Of a DNA stretch of 64,000 bases, positions 47,460-59,260 are shown in pieces. Source of the stretch: Sphingomonas telluris. Its GTDB lineage: Bacteria; Pseudomonadota; Alphaproteobacteria; Sphingomonadales; Sphingomonadaceae. The DNA lies in the NCBI RefSeq assembly GCF_022568775.1, contig NZ_JAKZHW010000001.1, forward strand, positions 682,001-746,000, written 5' to 3'. Positions within the stretch are counted from its first letter, which is position 1, and each line of letters opens with the position of its first letter. Below the pieces are notes generated by a model. It did no database searches. It was given only the letters and a program-made list of their open reading frames with translations, and had not been told where the DNA came from. The position numbers and the translations under genes are program-made.

Positions 47460-47918
47460 ATGTTCGATCGCCTGCTGCGGATCGGCGCGACTGCCGCTCA
47501 TAGAGTGCTGGCTGCGGGATGGTTCTTCCGACGCCCGCGCACGTTCGGCGCGCATGCCGTTGCGCTGACGCCGGCAGGCCGGATCGTCCTCGTCAGGTTG
47601 CGCTATGCGCCCGGCTGGCGAGTGCCTGGCGGTGGGCGAAGTGCCGGCGAGCCGGCGATCGAGGCGGCGCTGCGCGAACTGAATGAAGAGATTGGGATGA
47701 CATCGCATGGCGAAGCGAAACTCGCGTGCGAGCTGGAAGAGTCCGTTAACTTCAAGCGCGACCTGGCCTCGCTAGTGGTCGTGCGCGACGTCGAATACCG
47801 ACCGAAACGCTGGAGCTGGGAGGTCGAGAAGGTGTGCGAGGCACCTCTCGACGATCTGCCCACCGACATTTCGCCGCAAACCGCGCGCTGGCTGAGAACC
47901 GTCGCGCCGCTTCTCTGA
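47460..47918 (+). CDS. Nudix hydrolase
   Basis: 152 residues. The Nudix box is complete: GGRSAGEPAIEAALRELNEEIGM fits GX5EX7REUXEEXGU, with the Mg-binding REXXEE present. The N-terminal sheet is LTPAGRIVLVRLRYAPGWRVPGGG. Substrates of such small enzymes vary (nucleoside diphosphate derivatives, pyrophosphates). It starts six bases after the lyase gene and ends 42 bases before guaB. Confidence 0.92.
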   Translation: MFDRLLRIGATAAHRVLAAGWFFRRPRTFGAHAVALTPAGRIVLVRLRYAPGWRVPGGGRSAGEPAIEAALRELNEEIGMTSHGEAKLACELEESVNFKRDLASLVVVRDVEYRPKRWSWEVEKVCEAPLDDLPTDISPQTARWLRTVAPLL

Positions 47919-49433
<1,515 letters not shown>

Positions 49434-49436
49434 GCC

Positions 49437-50612
49437 ATGACTCCGGCCGCACGGCTCCAGGCGGCGATCGAGATCCTGGACGAGGTCATCGTATCAGCTC
49501 GTGACGACGGGGCGCCGGCGGACACGATCGTCACGCGCTATTTCAAGACACGGCGGTACGCGGGGTCGAAGGATCGTCGCGCGGTGCGGGAGCTTGTATT
49601 TCGAGCCATCCGTGCCGTCGCCCAGCGGCCATCAAGCGGACGTGCCGCCGTTCTCGCGCTCGCGGAGGACGATCCTTCGCTGAATGACCTCTTCGGCGAG
49701 CCCCGCGGTCCGGAGCCGTTGGTCGACGGCGAGGAAGTCTCCGAGAGGGGCGTGGTGCCCGAATGGCTGGGCGCCGAACTTTCGCCTCTCGTCGAGCCCG
49801 ATGAATGGCGAGCGATGCTCGAAAGGGCGCCACTCGACTTGCGCGTGAACATCGCTCGCGCCAGCCGCGAAGACGTTCTCGGAGAATTCGAGGGAGCAGA
49901 ACCGACGCCGCTCAGCCCATGGGGCATCCGCCTGGCGGCGGACACGCGGATCGACGAGCATGCCGCCTTCGCTCGTGGGCTTGTGGAGGTACAGGACGAG
50001 GGCAGCCAACTGATCGCGCTCGCGTGCGACGCGAAGGGCGGTGAGCGCATTCTCGACCTTTGCGCCGGAGCAGGCGGCAAATCGCTGGCGCTAGCCGCTG
50101 CGGCTCCGTCAGCGGCGATCCTCGCGACCGACAGCAATCGCGCCAGACTCTCCAAGCTAGGGCCGCGCGCGGAGCGAGCGCAGGCCGCCATCGAGGTGCG
50201 GCTCTTGAACCCGCCGAATGAGCTTCAGGAGCTGTCCGACTGGCGCGGGCAGGCGGACGTGGTGCTCGTGGACGCGCCTTGCTCCGGAAGCGGTACCTGG
50301 CGCCGCAATCCGGAGGGCCGCTGGCGGCTCACTCCCGAGCGGCTGGACCGTGTCGTTGGGGTGCAGAAGCGACTGCTCGAAATGGCGGCGGAGATGGTCA
50401 AGCCTGGCGGGCGCCTTGTTTATGCGGTTTGCTCGCTGCTGTCCCGGGAGGGGGCAGGCCAGATACAGGGCTTTCTCGATGGCCATTCATCGTGGATTGT
50501 GGAGGAAACGCCTATCGCCGCCGGGCGTTTGGACGGTGCAGGGCGCCTGCTCACACCGGGACATGACGCTACTGACGGCTTTTTCGTCGCGCGGCTGGTT
50601 CGCTTTTGTTAG
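49437..50612 (+). CDS. RsmB/NOP2-family RNA (cytosine-5) methyltransferase
   Basis: 391 residues. An N-terminal NusB-like helical region (about 1-90) is followed by the Rossmann SAM-dependent domain. The SAM loop is ILDLCAGAGGKSLALAA, the catalytic motif IV is VLVDAPCSGSGTWRRNPEGRW and motif VI is VYAVCSLLSREG, giving the two cysteines needed for m5C chemistry. RsmB makes m5C967 of 16S rRNA; rsmB is the likely ortholog but target assignment from sequence alone is uncertain. The gene is four bases after guaB. Confidence 0.92.
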   Translation: MTPAARLQAAIEILDEVIVSARDDGAPADTIVTRYFKTRRYAGSKDRRAVRELVFRAIRAVAQRPSSGRAAVLALAEDDPSLNDLFGEPRGPEPLVDGEEVSERGVVPEWLGAELSPLVEPDEWRAMLERAPLDLRVNIARASREDVLGEFEGAEPTPLSPWGIRLAADTRIDEHAAFARGLVEVQDEGSQLIALACDAKGGERILDLCAGAGGKSLALAAAAPSAAILATDSNRARLSKLGPRAERAQAAIEVRLLNPPNELQELSDWRGQADVVLVDAPCSGSGTWRRNPEGRWRLTPERLDRVVGVQKRLLEMAAEMVKPGGRLVYAVCSLLSREGAGQIQGFLDGHSSWIVEETPIAAGRLDGAGRLLTPGHDATDGFFVARLVRFC

Positions 50613-50635
50613 AACCGCCGGGCCAGGAGAAGAGA

Positions 50636-51130
50636 ATGCGCCTTTTGTCGTCCGTTTTGATTGCCGGTGCCTCGGTCGCGTTGGTGGCTTCCGCCGCCGT
50701 CGGTCAGCGACCGGACGATCAGATCCTTCCGCGTTCCATGGAACTGTTGAAGGTCGGTGAAGGGCATCTCGCCGCCGGCCGTTTTGCCGAGGCGGATGGC
50801 GCTCTCGAGACGGCGCTGGCGGTCGATCCCCGCAACCGGGCGGCTTACAATGCGCTGGCGAAGGTCGCTCAGCGCGAGAAGCTTTACGGGCAGGCGATCC
50901 GCTACACCAAGAAGTCGCTAATCCTCGAGCCAAACGACAAGGACGCGATCGCCATTCAGGGCGAGGCGATGGTCGAGATGGGTGCCGTGGCGCGTGCCAA
51001 GGAAAACTTGGCCAAGTTGCAGAAGCTGTGCCCGGGCGCTTGTCCGCAGGTCGCCGAACTCTCTGCGGCAATCTCGCGCGGTCCGACCGTGGCGTCGGCC
51101 AAGGCGCCTGAGGTTCCCAAGAAGAATTGA
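50636..51130 (+). CDS. Exported TPR protein
   Basis: 164 residues from ATG 50636, where CAGGAGAAGAGA is a strong ribosome site (the frame opens at 50606). A signal peptide of about 23 residues ends in SAAVGQ. The mature protein has two to three tetratricopeptide repeats (LLKVGEGHLAAGRFAEADGALETALAVDPRN; AYNALAKVAQREKLYGQAIRYTKKSLILEPND), and a pair of cysteines (LCPGAC) that may form a disulfide. It presumably mediates protein contact in the periplasm. It converges on rsmA. Confidence 0.85.
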   Translation: MRLLSSVLIAGASVALVASAAVGQRPDDQILPRSMELLKVGEGHLAAGRFAEADGALETALAVDPRNRAAYNALAKVAQREKLYGQAIRYTKKSLILEPNDKDAIAIQGEAMVEMGAVARAKENLAKLQKLCPGACPQVAELSAAISRGPTVASAKAPEVPKKN

Positions 51131-51132
51131 CG

Positions 51133-51966
51133 CTAGCGGCGGGCGGAAAGCTCGCGCGCAACTTCCACGAATTCGGCGACGCTCACCGTCTCCGCGCGAC
51201 GCGTGGGGTCGATCCCGTGCTTTTCGAGCGCCTCCAGAGCGCCGGGAACGTCCTTCACGCTCGAGCGCAGCATCTTCCGGCGCTGCCCGAACGCGGCCTC
51301 GGTTAGCCGCTCCAGCACCGCGGGCGTGACGCTGGCCGGCATTTCCCGCGGAACGATGTGCACAACCGCCGACATAACCTTGGGTGGAGGCGTGAAGGCG
51401 GAACGATGCACGTTCATCGCAATCCGCGCCTCAGCGCGCCATTGGGCAAGCACGGAGAGGCGCCCGTAGTCTTTGCTCCCGGGCTTCGCCACGATGCGAT
51501 CGGCGACCTCGCGCTGGAACATCAGGGTGGCCGAACGCCACCAGGGCAGCCACGGACCGCTCAGCCACCGCAGGAGCAGGGCCGTACCGACGTTGTAGGG
51601 GAGGTTGGAGACGATGTGCGCTCCTGCACCGACGGCCGCTTGCTCGTCGATGGACAATGCATCGGCTTCGAGCACCTGAAGCTTCGTCGGGAATAGCGCT
51701 TCGAGCTCGGCCAGTGCGGGCAGGCAACGCCGGTCGCGCTCGACCGCGACGACATTCGCCCCCGCCGCAAGCAGCCCGTGCGTGAGACCTCCGGGGCCCG
51801 GCCCGACTTCATAGACCCGCTGACCGTTCAGGTCCCCCGGCACCGCCGCAATGCGCGCCAGCAGGTGCCGATCGAGGATGAAGTTCTGTCCAAGGGCCTT
51901 GCTCGCTTGCAACCCATGGCGGGAAATGACGGCGCGGAGCGGTTCGAACTCGGCTTCTGGCGTCAC
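51133..51966 (-). CDS. rsmA: 16S rRNA (adenine1518/1519-N6)-dimethyltransferase
   Basis: Dimethylates the two adjacent adenines near the 3' end of 16S rRNA. 277 residues from GTG 51966, whose last bases are the pdxA stop (GTGA). The frame is open to 51993 inside pdxA. Motifs: [15 protein letters not shown], the SAM loop [16 protein letters not shown], and the catalytic [15 protein letters not shown] (NLPY). The C-terminal helical domain follows. The lptD-surA-pdxA-rsmA order is the classic proteobacterial one. Confidence 0.96.
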   Translation of the reverse strand: MTPEAEFEPLRAVISRHGLQASKALGQNFILDRHLLARIAAVPGDLNGQRVYEVGPGPGGLTHGLLAAGANVVAVERDRRCLPALAELEALFPTKLQVLEADALSIDEQAAVGAGAHIVSNLPYNVGTALLLRWLSGPWLPWWRSATLMFQREVADRIVAKPGSKDYGRLSVLAQWRAEARIAMNVHRSAFTPPPKVMSAVVHIVPREMPASVTPAVLERLTEAAFGQRRKMLRSSVKDVPGALEALEKHGIDPTRRAETVSVAEFVEVARELSARR

Positions 51967-52967
51967 TCCGCCACTTCCCGGTTCGCCGCGCAAATCGCGG
52001 CCATGCGGATTGCCGCTGCCAACGGGCGAGGATCGGCGCGATCCTGGCCGGCGATGTCGAATGCCGTGCCATGGTCAGGCGCGGTGCGGATGATCGGCAG
52101 GCCGAGGGTCACATTGACCCCATCCTCGAAGTGCAGCGCCTTCACCGGGATGAGCGCCTGGTCGTGGTACATGCAGAGCGCCGCGTCGTAACGAGCGCGT
52201 GCCGCCGCGTGGAACATGGTGTCGGCGGGGTGGGGGCCGGTGACTCGCCAGCCTTCGGCGCGCAGGGCAGCAATCGCTGGCTCGATGATCTCCACCTCCT
52301 CGCGGCCGAGCATGCCTCCTTCACCCGCATGCGGATTTAGCCCCGAAATGGCGAGAACGGGATTCGCGATCCCGAAATTCCTTTGAAGTCCGCGTAGCGT
52401 CGTGCGGCCCCGAGCCTCGATGAGCCCAGGCGACAGGCGCTGCGCGACATCGGCCAACGGTAGATGCGTCGTGACGGGCACGGTGCGAAGCGTTGGTCCT
52501 GCGAGCATCATTGCCACGTTGCCGCTACCCACACCGCAGCGCTCCGCAACGAATTCGGTCTGGCCGGGATGGCTGAACCCGATGGAGTAGAGCTGCTCTT
52601 TCGACACGGGACCGGTGACGACCGCCGCGGCCGATCCGGAGCGTGTCAGTCCGACCGCGATCTCCAGCGAATCCAGCGAGCAATGCGCGCCGTGGACGCT
52701 CGGCTGGCCCGGAGCGTCGGCGCTCGCGGCGGCAATCTGGATGACCGGCAGGGCGTGATCGAAGACTGCGTCTGCCTGACGCGGATCTTCGACGATCTCG
52801 ATGGGTCCGTCCCAGACGTTCGTGATCGAGCGCGGGTCGCCGATCGCGACGAAGGCAGGGAGGTTAAACCCGTCGCGCCCGTCCCAGCACTTTGCCACGA
52901 CTTCCGGGCCGATACCCGCGGGGTCTCCCAGGGAGACGGCCAGTGGACCGAAGGGAGCGTGAGCCAT
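51963..52967 (-). CDS. pdxA: 4-hydroxythreonine-4-phosphate dehydrogenase
   Basis: Oxidises 4-phosphohydroxy-L-threonine in the DXP-dependent pyridoxal phosphate pathway. 334 residues. Family blocks: [20 protein letters not shown] at the start, [23 protein letters not shown] (a zinc-binding His region), [16 protein letters not shown] and [26 protein letters not shown]. It sits between surA and rsmA; the stop overlaps the rsmA start by GTGA. Confidence 0.96.
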   Translation of the reverse strand: MAHAPFGPLAVSLGDPAGIGPEVVAKCWDGRDGFNLPAFVAIGDPRSITNVWDGPIEIVEDPRQADAVFDHALPVIQIAAASADAPGQPSVHGAHCSLDSLEIAVGLTRSGSAAAVVTGPVSKEQLYSIGFSHPGQTEFVAERCGVGSGNVAMMLAGPTLRTVPVTTHLPLADVAQRLSPGLIEARGRTTLRGLQRNFGIANPVLAISGLNPHAGEGGMLGREEVEIIEPAIAALRAEGWRVTGPHPADTMFHAAARARYDAALCMYHDQALIPVKALHFEDGVNVTLGLPIIRTAPDHGTAFDIAGQDRADPRPLAAAIRMAAICAANREVAE

Positions 52968-52994
52968 CGGCCGACGCCTATACGGGTTCCGAGA

Positions 52995-54359
52995 TTAACG
53001 GAACTCGATCACCGCATCGCGGCGAAGGTCGCGCAGGTAGCGGCGGGCGCGAGTGTTCACTCGCTCCTCGCTGATCTGGTTGTAGACCTGGTCGAAGGTC
53101 GGAGCGCTCGCGTCGGCTTCGTCGCGACCGCAGATCACCAGGGTGCGAACGCCTTCCTCGATCGATCCGAACGGACGAGTCGCCTGACCGACCTGCAGCG
53201 GGAGCATGATCTCCTGGAGCGCCGGCGGCAGGTCGCGCAGACGGATCTGATCGCTCTGGACGACCTCGCCGTTGAACTCCGCGGCGATCTTGTCGGCACC
53301 GCCGCAGCCGCCCACGTTACGCGCCGCTTCCGCGAACTTGGCGACACGAGCTTCGGCCTGCGGGCGAGTGGTTCCCGCCGGGAAGGTGATCGACACCTGC
53401 TTTAGGCTCAGGACCGCATTGCGCGGATCCGCGCCGAGGATCTTGCGCGAGTCGAGGACCGCGATGATCGAGACGCCGCCCGGAACCGGGATCGGAGCGC
53501 TGACCTGCCCGGTGTTCATCTGGCGCAGCACGTTCGACAGCTGGTCGGGAAGCTGCTCGGGCCGGACCCAACCGAGGTCGCCGCCGACGGCAGCGGTAGA
53601 CGCTTCCGAATATTGCCGCGCGTATCCCGCGAACGAAGCACCTTGCCGGAGCTGCTCGATGATCTTGCCGGCGTTGGCCATCGCCTGCTGCATCGTGGCA
53701 GGGCTAGCAGACAGGAAGATCTCGCCGACCTTATATTCCTGCGTACCCTTCGCTGCGTTCAGCCGCTCGAGAACGGCCTTCACTTCTTCGTCGCCGACGT
53801 TGACCGAGCTCTCGATCTTCTGCTGCTGCAGGCGCCGCCACGCGATCTCGCCCTGGATCTGCCGGCGAAGGCTGCGCACCGAGGAATTGTTGTTCTTGAG
53901 ATAGTCGCCGAGCTGCGCCGAGTTCATCTTTACGTTGCCCGCGACACGCTCGAGCGTGCGGTCGATATCCTTATCGGTGACCTTGATCTCCGCCGCTTTG
54001 GCCGCCTGGATCTGGAGGCTTTCGTCGATCAGGTTACGGAGGACCTGCTGGCGCAGTGCCTCCATCTGATCGGTCGGCAGCTTGCCGTCGTTTGCGATCG
54101 CCAGAAGCGCAAGCCGCTGGTCGACGTCGGTCTGCGTAATCACTTCACCGTTGACGATGGCGGTGGCCTTCACGACCGAAGGCATGGCCGCGCCGAAGAT
54201 CTGAGGGTTTTCCGGAAGACGAAGAGCGCTCGTGCTGTTCGGCTGAGCAGGGCCGGCGTCGGCTGCATTCTGTGCCGCAGCGGTGGTGGCGACGGCCAGC
54301 GCAAATGCTGCCGCGGCATACCGTGCACGCACCGGAAAGAAGTCGAATGCTGCTGACAC
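52995..54359 (-). CDS. surA: Periplasmic chaperone and peptidyl-prolyl isomerase SurA
   Basis: Escorts outer-membrane beta-barrel proteins. 454 residues from GTG 54359 with GAGGGA nine bases before. A signal peptide of about 29 residues ends ATTAAAQ. The SurA N-terminal domain (VNGEVITQTDVDQRLALLAI) is followed by a parvulin domain (FAGYARQYSEASTAAVGGDLGWVRPEQLP) and a second, degenerate rotamase and C-terminal arm with EGVRTLVICGRD. It lies directly downstream of lptD, one of its known clients. Confidence 0.94.
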   Translation of the reverse strand: MSAAFDFFPVRARYAAAAFALAVATTAAAQNAADAGPAQPNSTSALRLPENPQIFGAAMPSVVKATAIVNGEVITQTDVDQRLALLAIANDGKLPTDQMEALRQQVLRNLIDESLQIQAAKAAEIKVTDKDIDRTLERVAGNVKMNSAQLGDYLKNNNSSVRSLRRQIQGEIAWRRLQQQKIESSVNVGDEEVKAVLERLNAAKGTQEYKVGEIFLSASPATMQQAMANAGKIIEQLRQGASFAGYARQYSEASTAAVGGDLGWVRPEQLPDQLSNVLRQMNTGQVSAPIPVPGGVSIIAVLDSRKILGADPRNAVLSLKQVSITFPAGTTRPQAEARVAKFAEAARNVGGCGGADKIAAEFNGEVVQSDQIRLRDLPPALQEIMLPLQVGQATRPFGSIEEGVRTLVICGRDEADASAPTFDQVYNQISEERVNTRARRYLRDLRRDAVIEFR

Positions 54360-54431
54360 GTGCGAAATTCCCTCGTTGTTCCAGTCGAATAGGCGCGGGA
54401 GAGCGTTTAACCCCGCCCGCTGAACGCAGGC

Positions 54432-56681
54432 TTAGCGGCCGAGTCCCTTCAGGGATATCCTGAACGAGAAAGTACTGCCCTCCGAGAACCCGCCAAAGCG
54501 CTCATAGTCCCGGCGCCACGACACGCCAAGAGCAATGCAATCGTCTTCATAATCGATGCCGAGGCGCTGGCGTACGGGATCGAATCCGTCTGACAGCGCC
54601 AATGGATCTTCGCCCTTGCCGGTAAGATCGAGGACCGTTGCGCCGAATACCGACCAGTGGCGCGCGAACTTGATACGCGCCGCGGCGCGGAGCTCTTCCT
54701 TGTCCCGCAAGTCCTCGACGGCTTCGTCAATGTCGCGATTGAGCCTCAGATAGCCGATCTGGAAATAGGTTTGCTCGCTGCCGACGGTCAGGTCGAGCTC
54801 GTTGCGGCGGAAGGCGAGATTGTCCTTGTCGAGCCGGAACCTGTGCGTGACGTCGATGAAACGGCCGTAGCGGACGCGGGTTCGTCCGACGATGTCCGAG
54901 GTCCGGCCGGCAAGGCCCGTTCCCTCGGGAAAGATGCCTTCCTTGTTGGTCAGCCGGTAGCTCTGACCGATCGTAGTCATGATCGACAGCATCGGCCGCT
55001 CGTAAGACCAGTCGACGCCGTAGGTGACGCGGGATCCGTCTTCCCAACGGTCGTACCCCGGGAAGCGGTTGAGAGCGAAGAGATTGCTGTCCTCGAGGTC
55101 GACGGATCGGGCGTCCTCGTTCGGGATGTCGAGATTCTTCGTCGGCGGCGTGAGGACGACCTGCACACGGGGCGTCAGCTTTTGCACGCCTCCGAAGAGA
55201 GGGCCGATGAAGGGCCAGCGAACATCCGCCGCCAGCGCCGCGATCCCGCGGCCATGCCAGCCATCTGTGCCGCGGTAGAGGGGCACAAGCGTGCTCTCGG
55301 CATCATCGGTGTGGTACACGTCGCCCCGGACGTAGCCGGTGAAGGTCACTTCCTGACCCCAGTTGGTCAGCCGCCGGATGTCCCATTTGGCGCTGGCGAA
55401 GGCGCGTTGCGTGTCCTGTCCCTCGATCCTGAGGATCGACAGGCTGTTGGCCTGAAGCTCGATCTTTCCGCCGAGGACGGGGGGATCGATGAGGAAGCGG
55501 GCGTCGATCGCTGGAAGCGCGATCGGAATGCGCTTCTGCACGTCGTCCACGCGGAGGCCCTGGAAGGCCCAGCCGGCAATGCTGATGTAGCTGTTGGGGC
55601 TGATCCGCTCTGCGTTGATGAAGCTCCGCAGCTGATCGTCGTGTGTGATGTCGTAGCGCCGAGCGAACGTCTTGTCGGTCACGAAGCGGAAGGAGCCGGT
55701 GACGCTCCACAGCGGGTCGAGCTGGTACTTGCCGTTCCCTTCGAAGTAGGCGCGGATACCCTTCTTTTCCGATTCCTCGATCTCGCCGAGCTCGGTCAGC
55801 TTCTCGATGCGGCCGTAGGTGACGAAGCCGCCGAGCTGGAATGCACCAAGGCTGTTGAGCTCGCGATACTTGGCTTCGATCGCGGGGAAGGCCGACGTGT
55901 AGACGTGCGGCGTGATGGTGATGTCGCGGTTCGGCCCGAGCCGGTGATAGTAGGGAACCGCGAGCTCCAGGCCCTTCTTGTGAGAGATGCTGAAGTCCGG
56001 GACGAGCCACCCGCTGACTCCGCCGCCTCCGGATCCGGTCGCGATGCTGAAGATGGGCAGCAGCGGCAGGGTGACGCCGAAGATCTGCATCCGCCCGCCC
56101 TGGAAGCGGACGCGCTCGCCGTCGGGATCGTAGATCACCTTCGCGGCCGTGATCGACCAGCTGGGATTGCGCGGGCAGCCGGTCGGTGTCGTGACGGGGC
56201 ATGCCGAATAGATTGCGTTGTCGAGAACCGCCAGGTCGCCCGTCCGGCGGCCCTTGGTCGCAGCGATCCGGCCGCCGCTCTCGAGCACGACCAGGAGGTT
56301 ATCCATCGTGCCTTCCTTGAGCGTGTCGGTCAGGACGACATTCTCGCCGATAAGCTTGTCGCCCTGCGGGGTCATCACGACGACGTTGCCGGTCGCGAGC
56401 ACTTGCCCGGTGCCGCGATTCCAGGTGACCTGGTCGGCAGCGAGGTAATTGCCGTCGCGCGACATGCGCACCATGCCCGACGCGACGACGACGTCCTTGT
56501 CGCTGTCGTAGGTGACCTGGTCCGAGCTGAACTCGATCAGCTGGTCGGCTTCAGGCGGAGCCTGTGTCGAAGGAGCTGGGGCGGGAGGAGCGGGGCTGAC
56601 CGTGTCTTGCACTTGCGCGGCCGCGGCGGCGGGCATCAGCGCAATGGGAAGCGCCGCACAGCAAAGTAATGATCTACGCAA
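54432..56681 (-). CDS. lptD: LPS-assembly protein LptD
   Basis: Outer-membrane beta-barrel that inserts lipopolysaccharide together with LptE. 749 residues from TTG 56681 (a later ATG at residue 16 is possible). A signal peptide ends MPAAAAAQV. The OstA/LptA-like beta-jellyroll domain occupies about residues 45-160 (IEFSSDQVTYDSDKDVVVASGMVRMSRDG), and the long barrel follows with alternating aromatic strands and terminal YERFGGFSEGSTFSFRISLKGLG. It begins the lptD-surA-pdxA-rsmA run and is divergent from pepA. Confidence 0.95.
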   Translation of the reverse strand: MRRSLLCCAALPIALMPAAAAAQVQDTVSPAPPAPAPSTQAPPEADQLIEFSSDQVTYDSDKDVVVASGMVRMSRDGNYLAADQVTWNRGTGQVLATGNVVVMTPQGDKLIGENVVLTDTLKEGTMDNLLVVLESGGRIAATKGRRTGDLAVLDNAIYSACPVTTPTGCPRNPSWSITAAKVIYDPDGERVRFQGGRMQIFGVTLPLLPIFSIATGSGGGGVSGWLVPDFSISHKKGLELAVPYYHRLGPNRDITITPHVYTSAFPAIEAKYRELNSLGAFQLGGFVTYGRIEKLTELGEIEESEKKGIRAYFEGNGKYQLDPLWSVTGSFRFVTDKTFARRYDITHDDQLRSFINAERISPNSYISIAGWAFQGLRVDDVQKRIPIALPAIDARFLIDPPVLGGKIELQANSLSILRIEGQDTQRAFASAKWDIRRLTNWGQEVTFTGYVRGDVYHTDDAESTLVPLYRGTDGWHGRGIAALAADVRWPFIGPLFGGVQKLTPRVQVVLTPPTKNLDIPNEDARSVDLEDSNLFALNRFPGYDRWEDGSRVTYGVDWSYERPMLSIMTTIGQSYRLTNKEGIFPEGTGLAGRTSDIVGRTRVRYGRFIDVTHRFRLDKDNLAFRRNELDLTVGSEQTYFQIGYLRLNRDIDEAVEDLRDKEELRAAARIKFARHWSVFGATVLDLTGKGEDPLALSDGFDPVRQRLGIDYEDDCIALGVSWRRDYERFGGFSEGSTFSFRISLKGLGR

Positions 56682-56836
56682 ACCCCTGTCCCGCAGCTTC
56701 CGGTGATCCCAGCCTGCGTGCCTATTGGCACCTCAGCCATTCCTTCACAATCCGCGTTCGCGCGGAGGCTTTGCCAATGCGGCAGGGCGGCCCTAAGAGC
56801 CCGTTCAATTCCTTTTAGTTCCAGGATTGTTTCTCG

Positions 56837-58309
56837 ATGCAGATTCGCTTTGCCGACACCCGCCCCGCCGGAGACTTCGCACTCGTCCTTCCGGTCGCCG
56901 GAAAGAACCGCAGCGCGCTCGAAGCGCTTGGCGACAGCCGGACCCAGGCGGAATCTGCTTTGAACCGCCAGCGCTTTGACGGCGATGCGGGCAGCGCGGC
57001 TGAGCTGTTCGTTCCCGCTGAGAGCGGCGTCCGGCGCGTCCTGGTCGTCGGCACGGGCGAGGGATCGAGCGAAGACGCGGCCGAGAAGCTCGGCGGAACT
57101 CTCGTGGCCCGCCTGTTGGTCTCTGGCGAGACGCATGCCGTCCTCGACGTCAGTGGTCTCAACTACGAGGGCGACGCGGCGGCTCGAGCGGCCCTGGCCG
57201 CCGCGCTGCGGTCCTGGCGCTACGACCGCTACCGGACGAAGCTGAAGGACAAGCAGAAGCCGACGCTCAAGGAACTGACGATCGTCGGCGCGGGGGCTGG
57301 AGCCTCGGATCGCTGGGAGCAGCGCTGGAAGCCCGTGTTCGAGGGCGTGAGCGTCACCCGCGAACTGGTCACCGAGCCGGCGAACATCATCTACCCCGAA
57401 ACCTTCGTGGAGCGCACGCAAGCCGCCGTTTCCGGCCTCGGCCTGGAGGTCGACGTTCTCGACGGCGAGGCGATGCGCAAGCTCGGCATGGGTGCGCTGC
57501 TCGGCGTCGCACAGGGCTCCGTACGTGACCCGCGCCTTCTGGTGCTGCGCTGGAACGGCGACGCACAGGGCGAAGCGCCCATCGCTTTCGTCGGCAAAGG
57601 TGTGACGTTCGACACCGGCGGCATCTCGATCAAGCCGGCCGCGGGCATGGAGGCCATGAAGTGGGACATGGGCGGCGCCGGCGCTGTCGTCGGAGCGATG
57701 GTTGCGTTGGCGAAGCGCAAGGCGAAGGCGAACATCGTCGCAGTCTGCGGGCTCGTCGAGAATATGCCCGACGGCAACGCCCAACGCCCGGGCGACGTCG
57801 TCACCAGCATGTCGGGCCAGACGATCGAGGTCATCAACACGGACGCCGAGGGTCGTCTAGTGCTCGCCGACGCGATCACCTGGGTTCAGCGCAACTATCA
57901 CCCCAAGCTCATCATCGATCTCGCTACGCTGACCGGCGCCATCGTCATCAGCCTCGGCCATGAATACGGCGGTCTGTTCACGCCGGACGACGAGCTTGCG
58001 GCCCAGATTCTCGACGCAGGCCAGGCCTCGGGAGACAAGATGTGGCGCCAGCCGATGGCTGATGCGTTCGACAAGCTGATCGATTCCCCGATCGCCGACA
58101 TGAAGAACGTCGGTCCGCGCGAGGGCGGCTCGATCACGGCGGCTCAATTCATCCAGCGCTTCGTCGAGAACGGAACGCGCTGGGCGCATCTCGACATCGC
58201 CGGGATGGTCTGGTCGGACAAGCCGAACAACACGTATGACAAGGGCGCCACCGGCTTCGGCGTGAGGCTGCTCGACCGCTTCGTCGAGACGTCGGTGGAG
58301 CCGCGCTGA
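56837..58309 (+). CDS. pepA: Leucyl aminopeptidase (cytosol aminopeptidase, M17)
   Basis: 490 residues. An N-terminal substrate-recognition domain is followed by the catalytic M17 domain: FVGKGVTFDTGGISIKPAAGMEAMKWDMGGA gives a Lys and Asp ligand, and NTDAEGRLVLADAI is the signature with Asp, Glu and Arg at the two-metal site. It trims N-terminal residues in the cytoplasm and can act as a DNA-binding protein in some bacteria. It faces lptD across 155 bases; holC follows after seven. Confidence 0.96.
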   Translation: MQIRFADTRPAGDFALVLPVAGKNRSALEALGDSRTQAESALNRQRFDGDAGSAAELFVPAESGVRRVLVVGTGEGSSEDAAEKLGGTLVARLLVSGETHAVLDVSGLNYEGDAAARAALAAALRSWRYDRYRTKLKDKQKPTLKELTIVGAGAGASDRWEQRWKPVFEGVSVTRELVTEPANIIYPETFVERTQAAVSGLGLEVDVLDGEAMRKLGMGALLGVAQGSVRDPRLLVLRWNGDAQGEAPIAFVGKGVTFDTGGISIKPAAGMEAMKWDMGGAGAVVGAMVALAKRKAKANIVAVCGLVENMPDGNAQRPGDVVTSMSGQTIEVINTDAEGRLVLADAITWVQRNYHPKLIIDLATLTGAIVISLGHEYGGLFTPDDELAAQILDAGQASGDKMWRQPMADAFDKLIDSPIADMKNVGPREGGSITAAQFIQRFVENGTRWAHLDIAGMVWSDKPNNTYDKGATGFGVRLLDRFVETSVEPR

Positions 58310-58316
58310 CAGCTGG

Positions 58317-58757
58317 ATGCAGGTCGACTTCTACCAGCTGGGACGCACACCGCTTGAGCAGGTCATCGCGACCATTTCGCAAAGGCTGCTGGCCGAAGAC
58401 AAACGCCTGCTGATCGTCGCGAGCGATGAGGGCCTGCGCGGGCGGCTTGACCGGATGTTGTGGGATAACGGCCCGACCAGCTTTCTCCCGCATGGTCTCG
58501 CCGGCGGAAGCGACGACACGCGCCAGCCCATCCTCCTCGCCAGTGAGGCCGACGCGCCCAATCTCGCGCGCAACATCCTGATCGCCGACGGGGAGTGGAG
58601 GGACGTCGCACTGACGTTCGACCGCGCATTCTTCCTGTTCGATGCATCGACACTCGAAGGCGCGCGACTCGCATGGAAGCTTCTGGCCGGGCGGGAAGGG
58701 GTCGAGCGCCGCTACTGGGCGCAGGACGAGCGAGGAAAGTGGGTCCAGAAGAGCTGA
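58317..58757 (+). CDS. holC: DNA polymerase III chi subunit
   Basis: 146 residues. Starts [35 protein letters not shown], the typical chi beginning, and the hydrophobic core [12 protein letters not shown] is present. Chi is part of the clamp-loader complex and contacts single-strand binding protein. It starts seven bases after pepA, an order (pepA-holC) common in proteobacteria, so the two are co-transcribed. Confidence 0.94.
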   Translation: MQVDFYQLGRTPLEQVIATISQRLLAEDKRLLIVASDEGLRGRLDRMLWDNGPTSFLPHGLAGGSDDTRQPILLASEADAPNLARNILIADGEWRDVALTFDRAFFLFDASTLEGARLAWKLLAGREGVERRYWAQDERGKWVQKS

Positions 58758-58833
58758 CCCTTGCCCCGGCTGCTGCGCACCGCTAGGCGCTGCCGCCAAT
58801 CCATTCACCCCAAGCTACGGAGATCGCACGGCC

Positions 58834-59256
58834 ATGGCCGCTACGCGCACCTTTTCGATCATCAAGCCCGACGCCACCCGCCGCAACCTGACGGGCGCGA
58901 TCACCAAGAAGCTGGAGGACGCCGGCCTGCGGGTCGTCGCTTCGAAGCGCATCCGCATGACCCGCGACCAGGCGGAAGGCTTCTACGGCGTTCACCGCGA
59001 GCGTCCATTCTTCAACGACCTCTGCACGTTCATGACCTCGGGCCCGGTCGTGGTTCAGGTCCTCGAGGGTGAGAACGCCGTCCTCCGCAACCGCGAAGTG
59101 ATGGGCGCGACCAATCCGGCGCAGGCCGACGAGGGCACGATCCGCAAGGAATTCGCGGAATCGATCGAGGCGAACTCGGTTCACGGCTCGGACAGCGACG
59201 AGAACGCGCAGATCGAGATCGACTTCTTCTTCAAGCCGGAAGAAATCGTCGGTTAA
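58834..59256 (+). CDS. ndk: Nucleoside diphosphate kinase
   Basis: Equalises nucleoside triphosphate pools. 140 residues from ATG 58834; the frame is open to 58642 but this start gives the standard protein [18 protein letters not shown]. The catalytic His117 is in NSVHGSDS, and the nucleotide-binding block [17 protein letters not shown] is exact. AACGGAG near 58817 is a ribosome site. It follows holC by 76 bases. Confidence 0.97.
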   Translation: MAATRTFSIIKPDATRRNLTGAITKKLEDAGLRVVASKRIRMTRDQAEGFYGVHRERPFFNDLCTFMTSGPVVVQVLEGENAVLRNREVMGATNPAQADEGTIRKEFAESIEANSVHGSDSDENAQIEIDFFFKPEEIVG

Positions 59257-59260
59257 GGCT

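Noticed and set aside
54657..56669. 670-residue plus-strand frame over lptD
   Set aside because: LptD on the opposite strand has signal peptide, OstA domain and barrel; the antisense frame is composition-driven.
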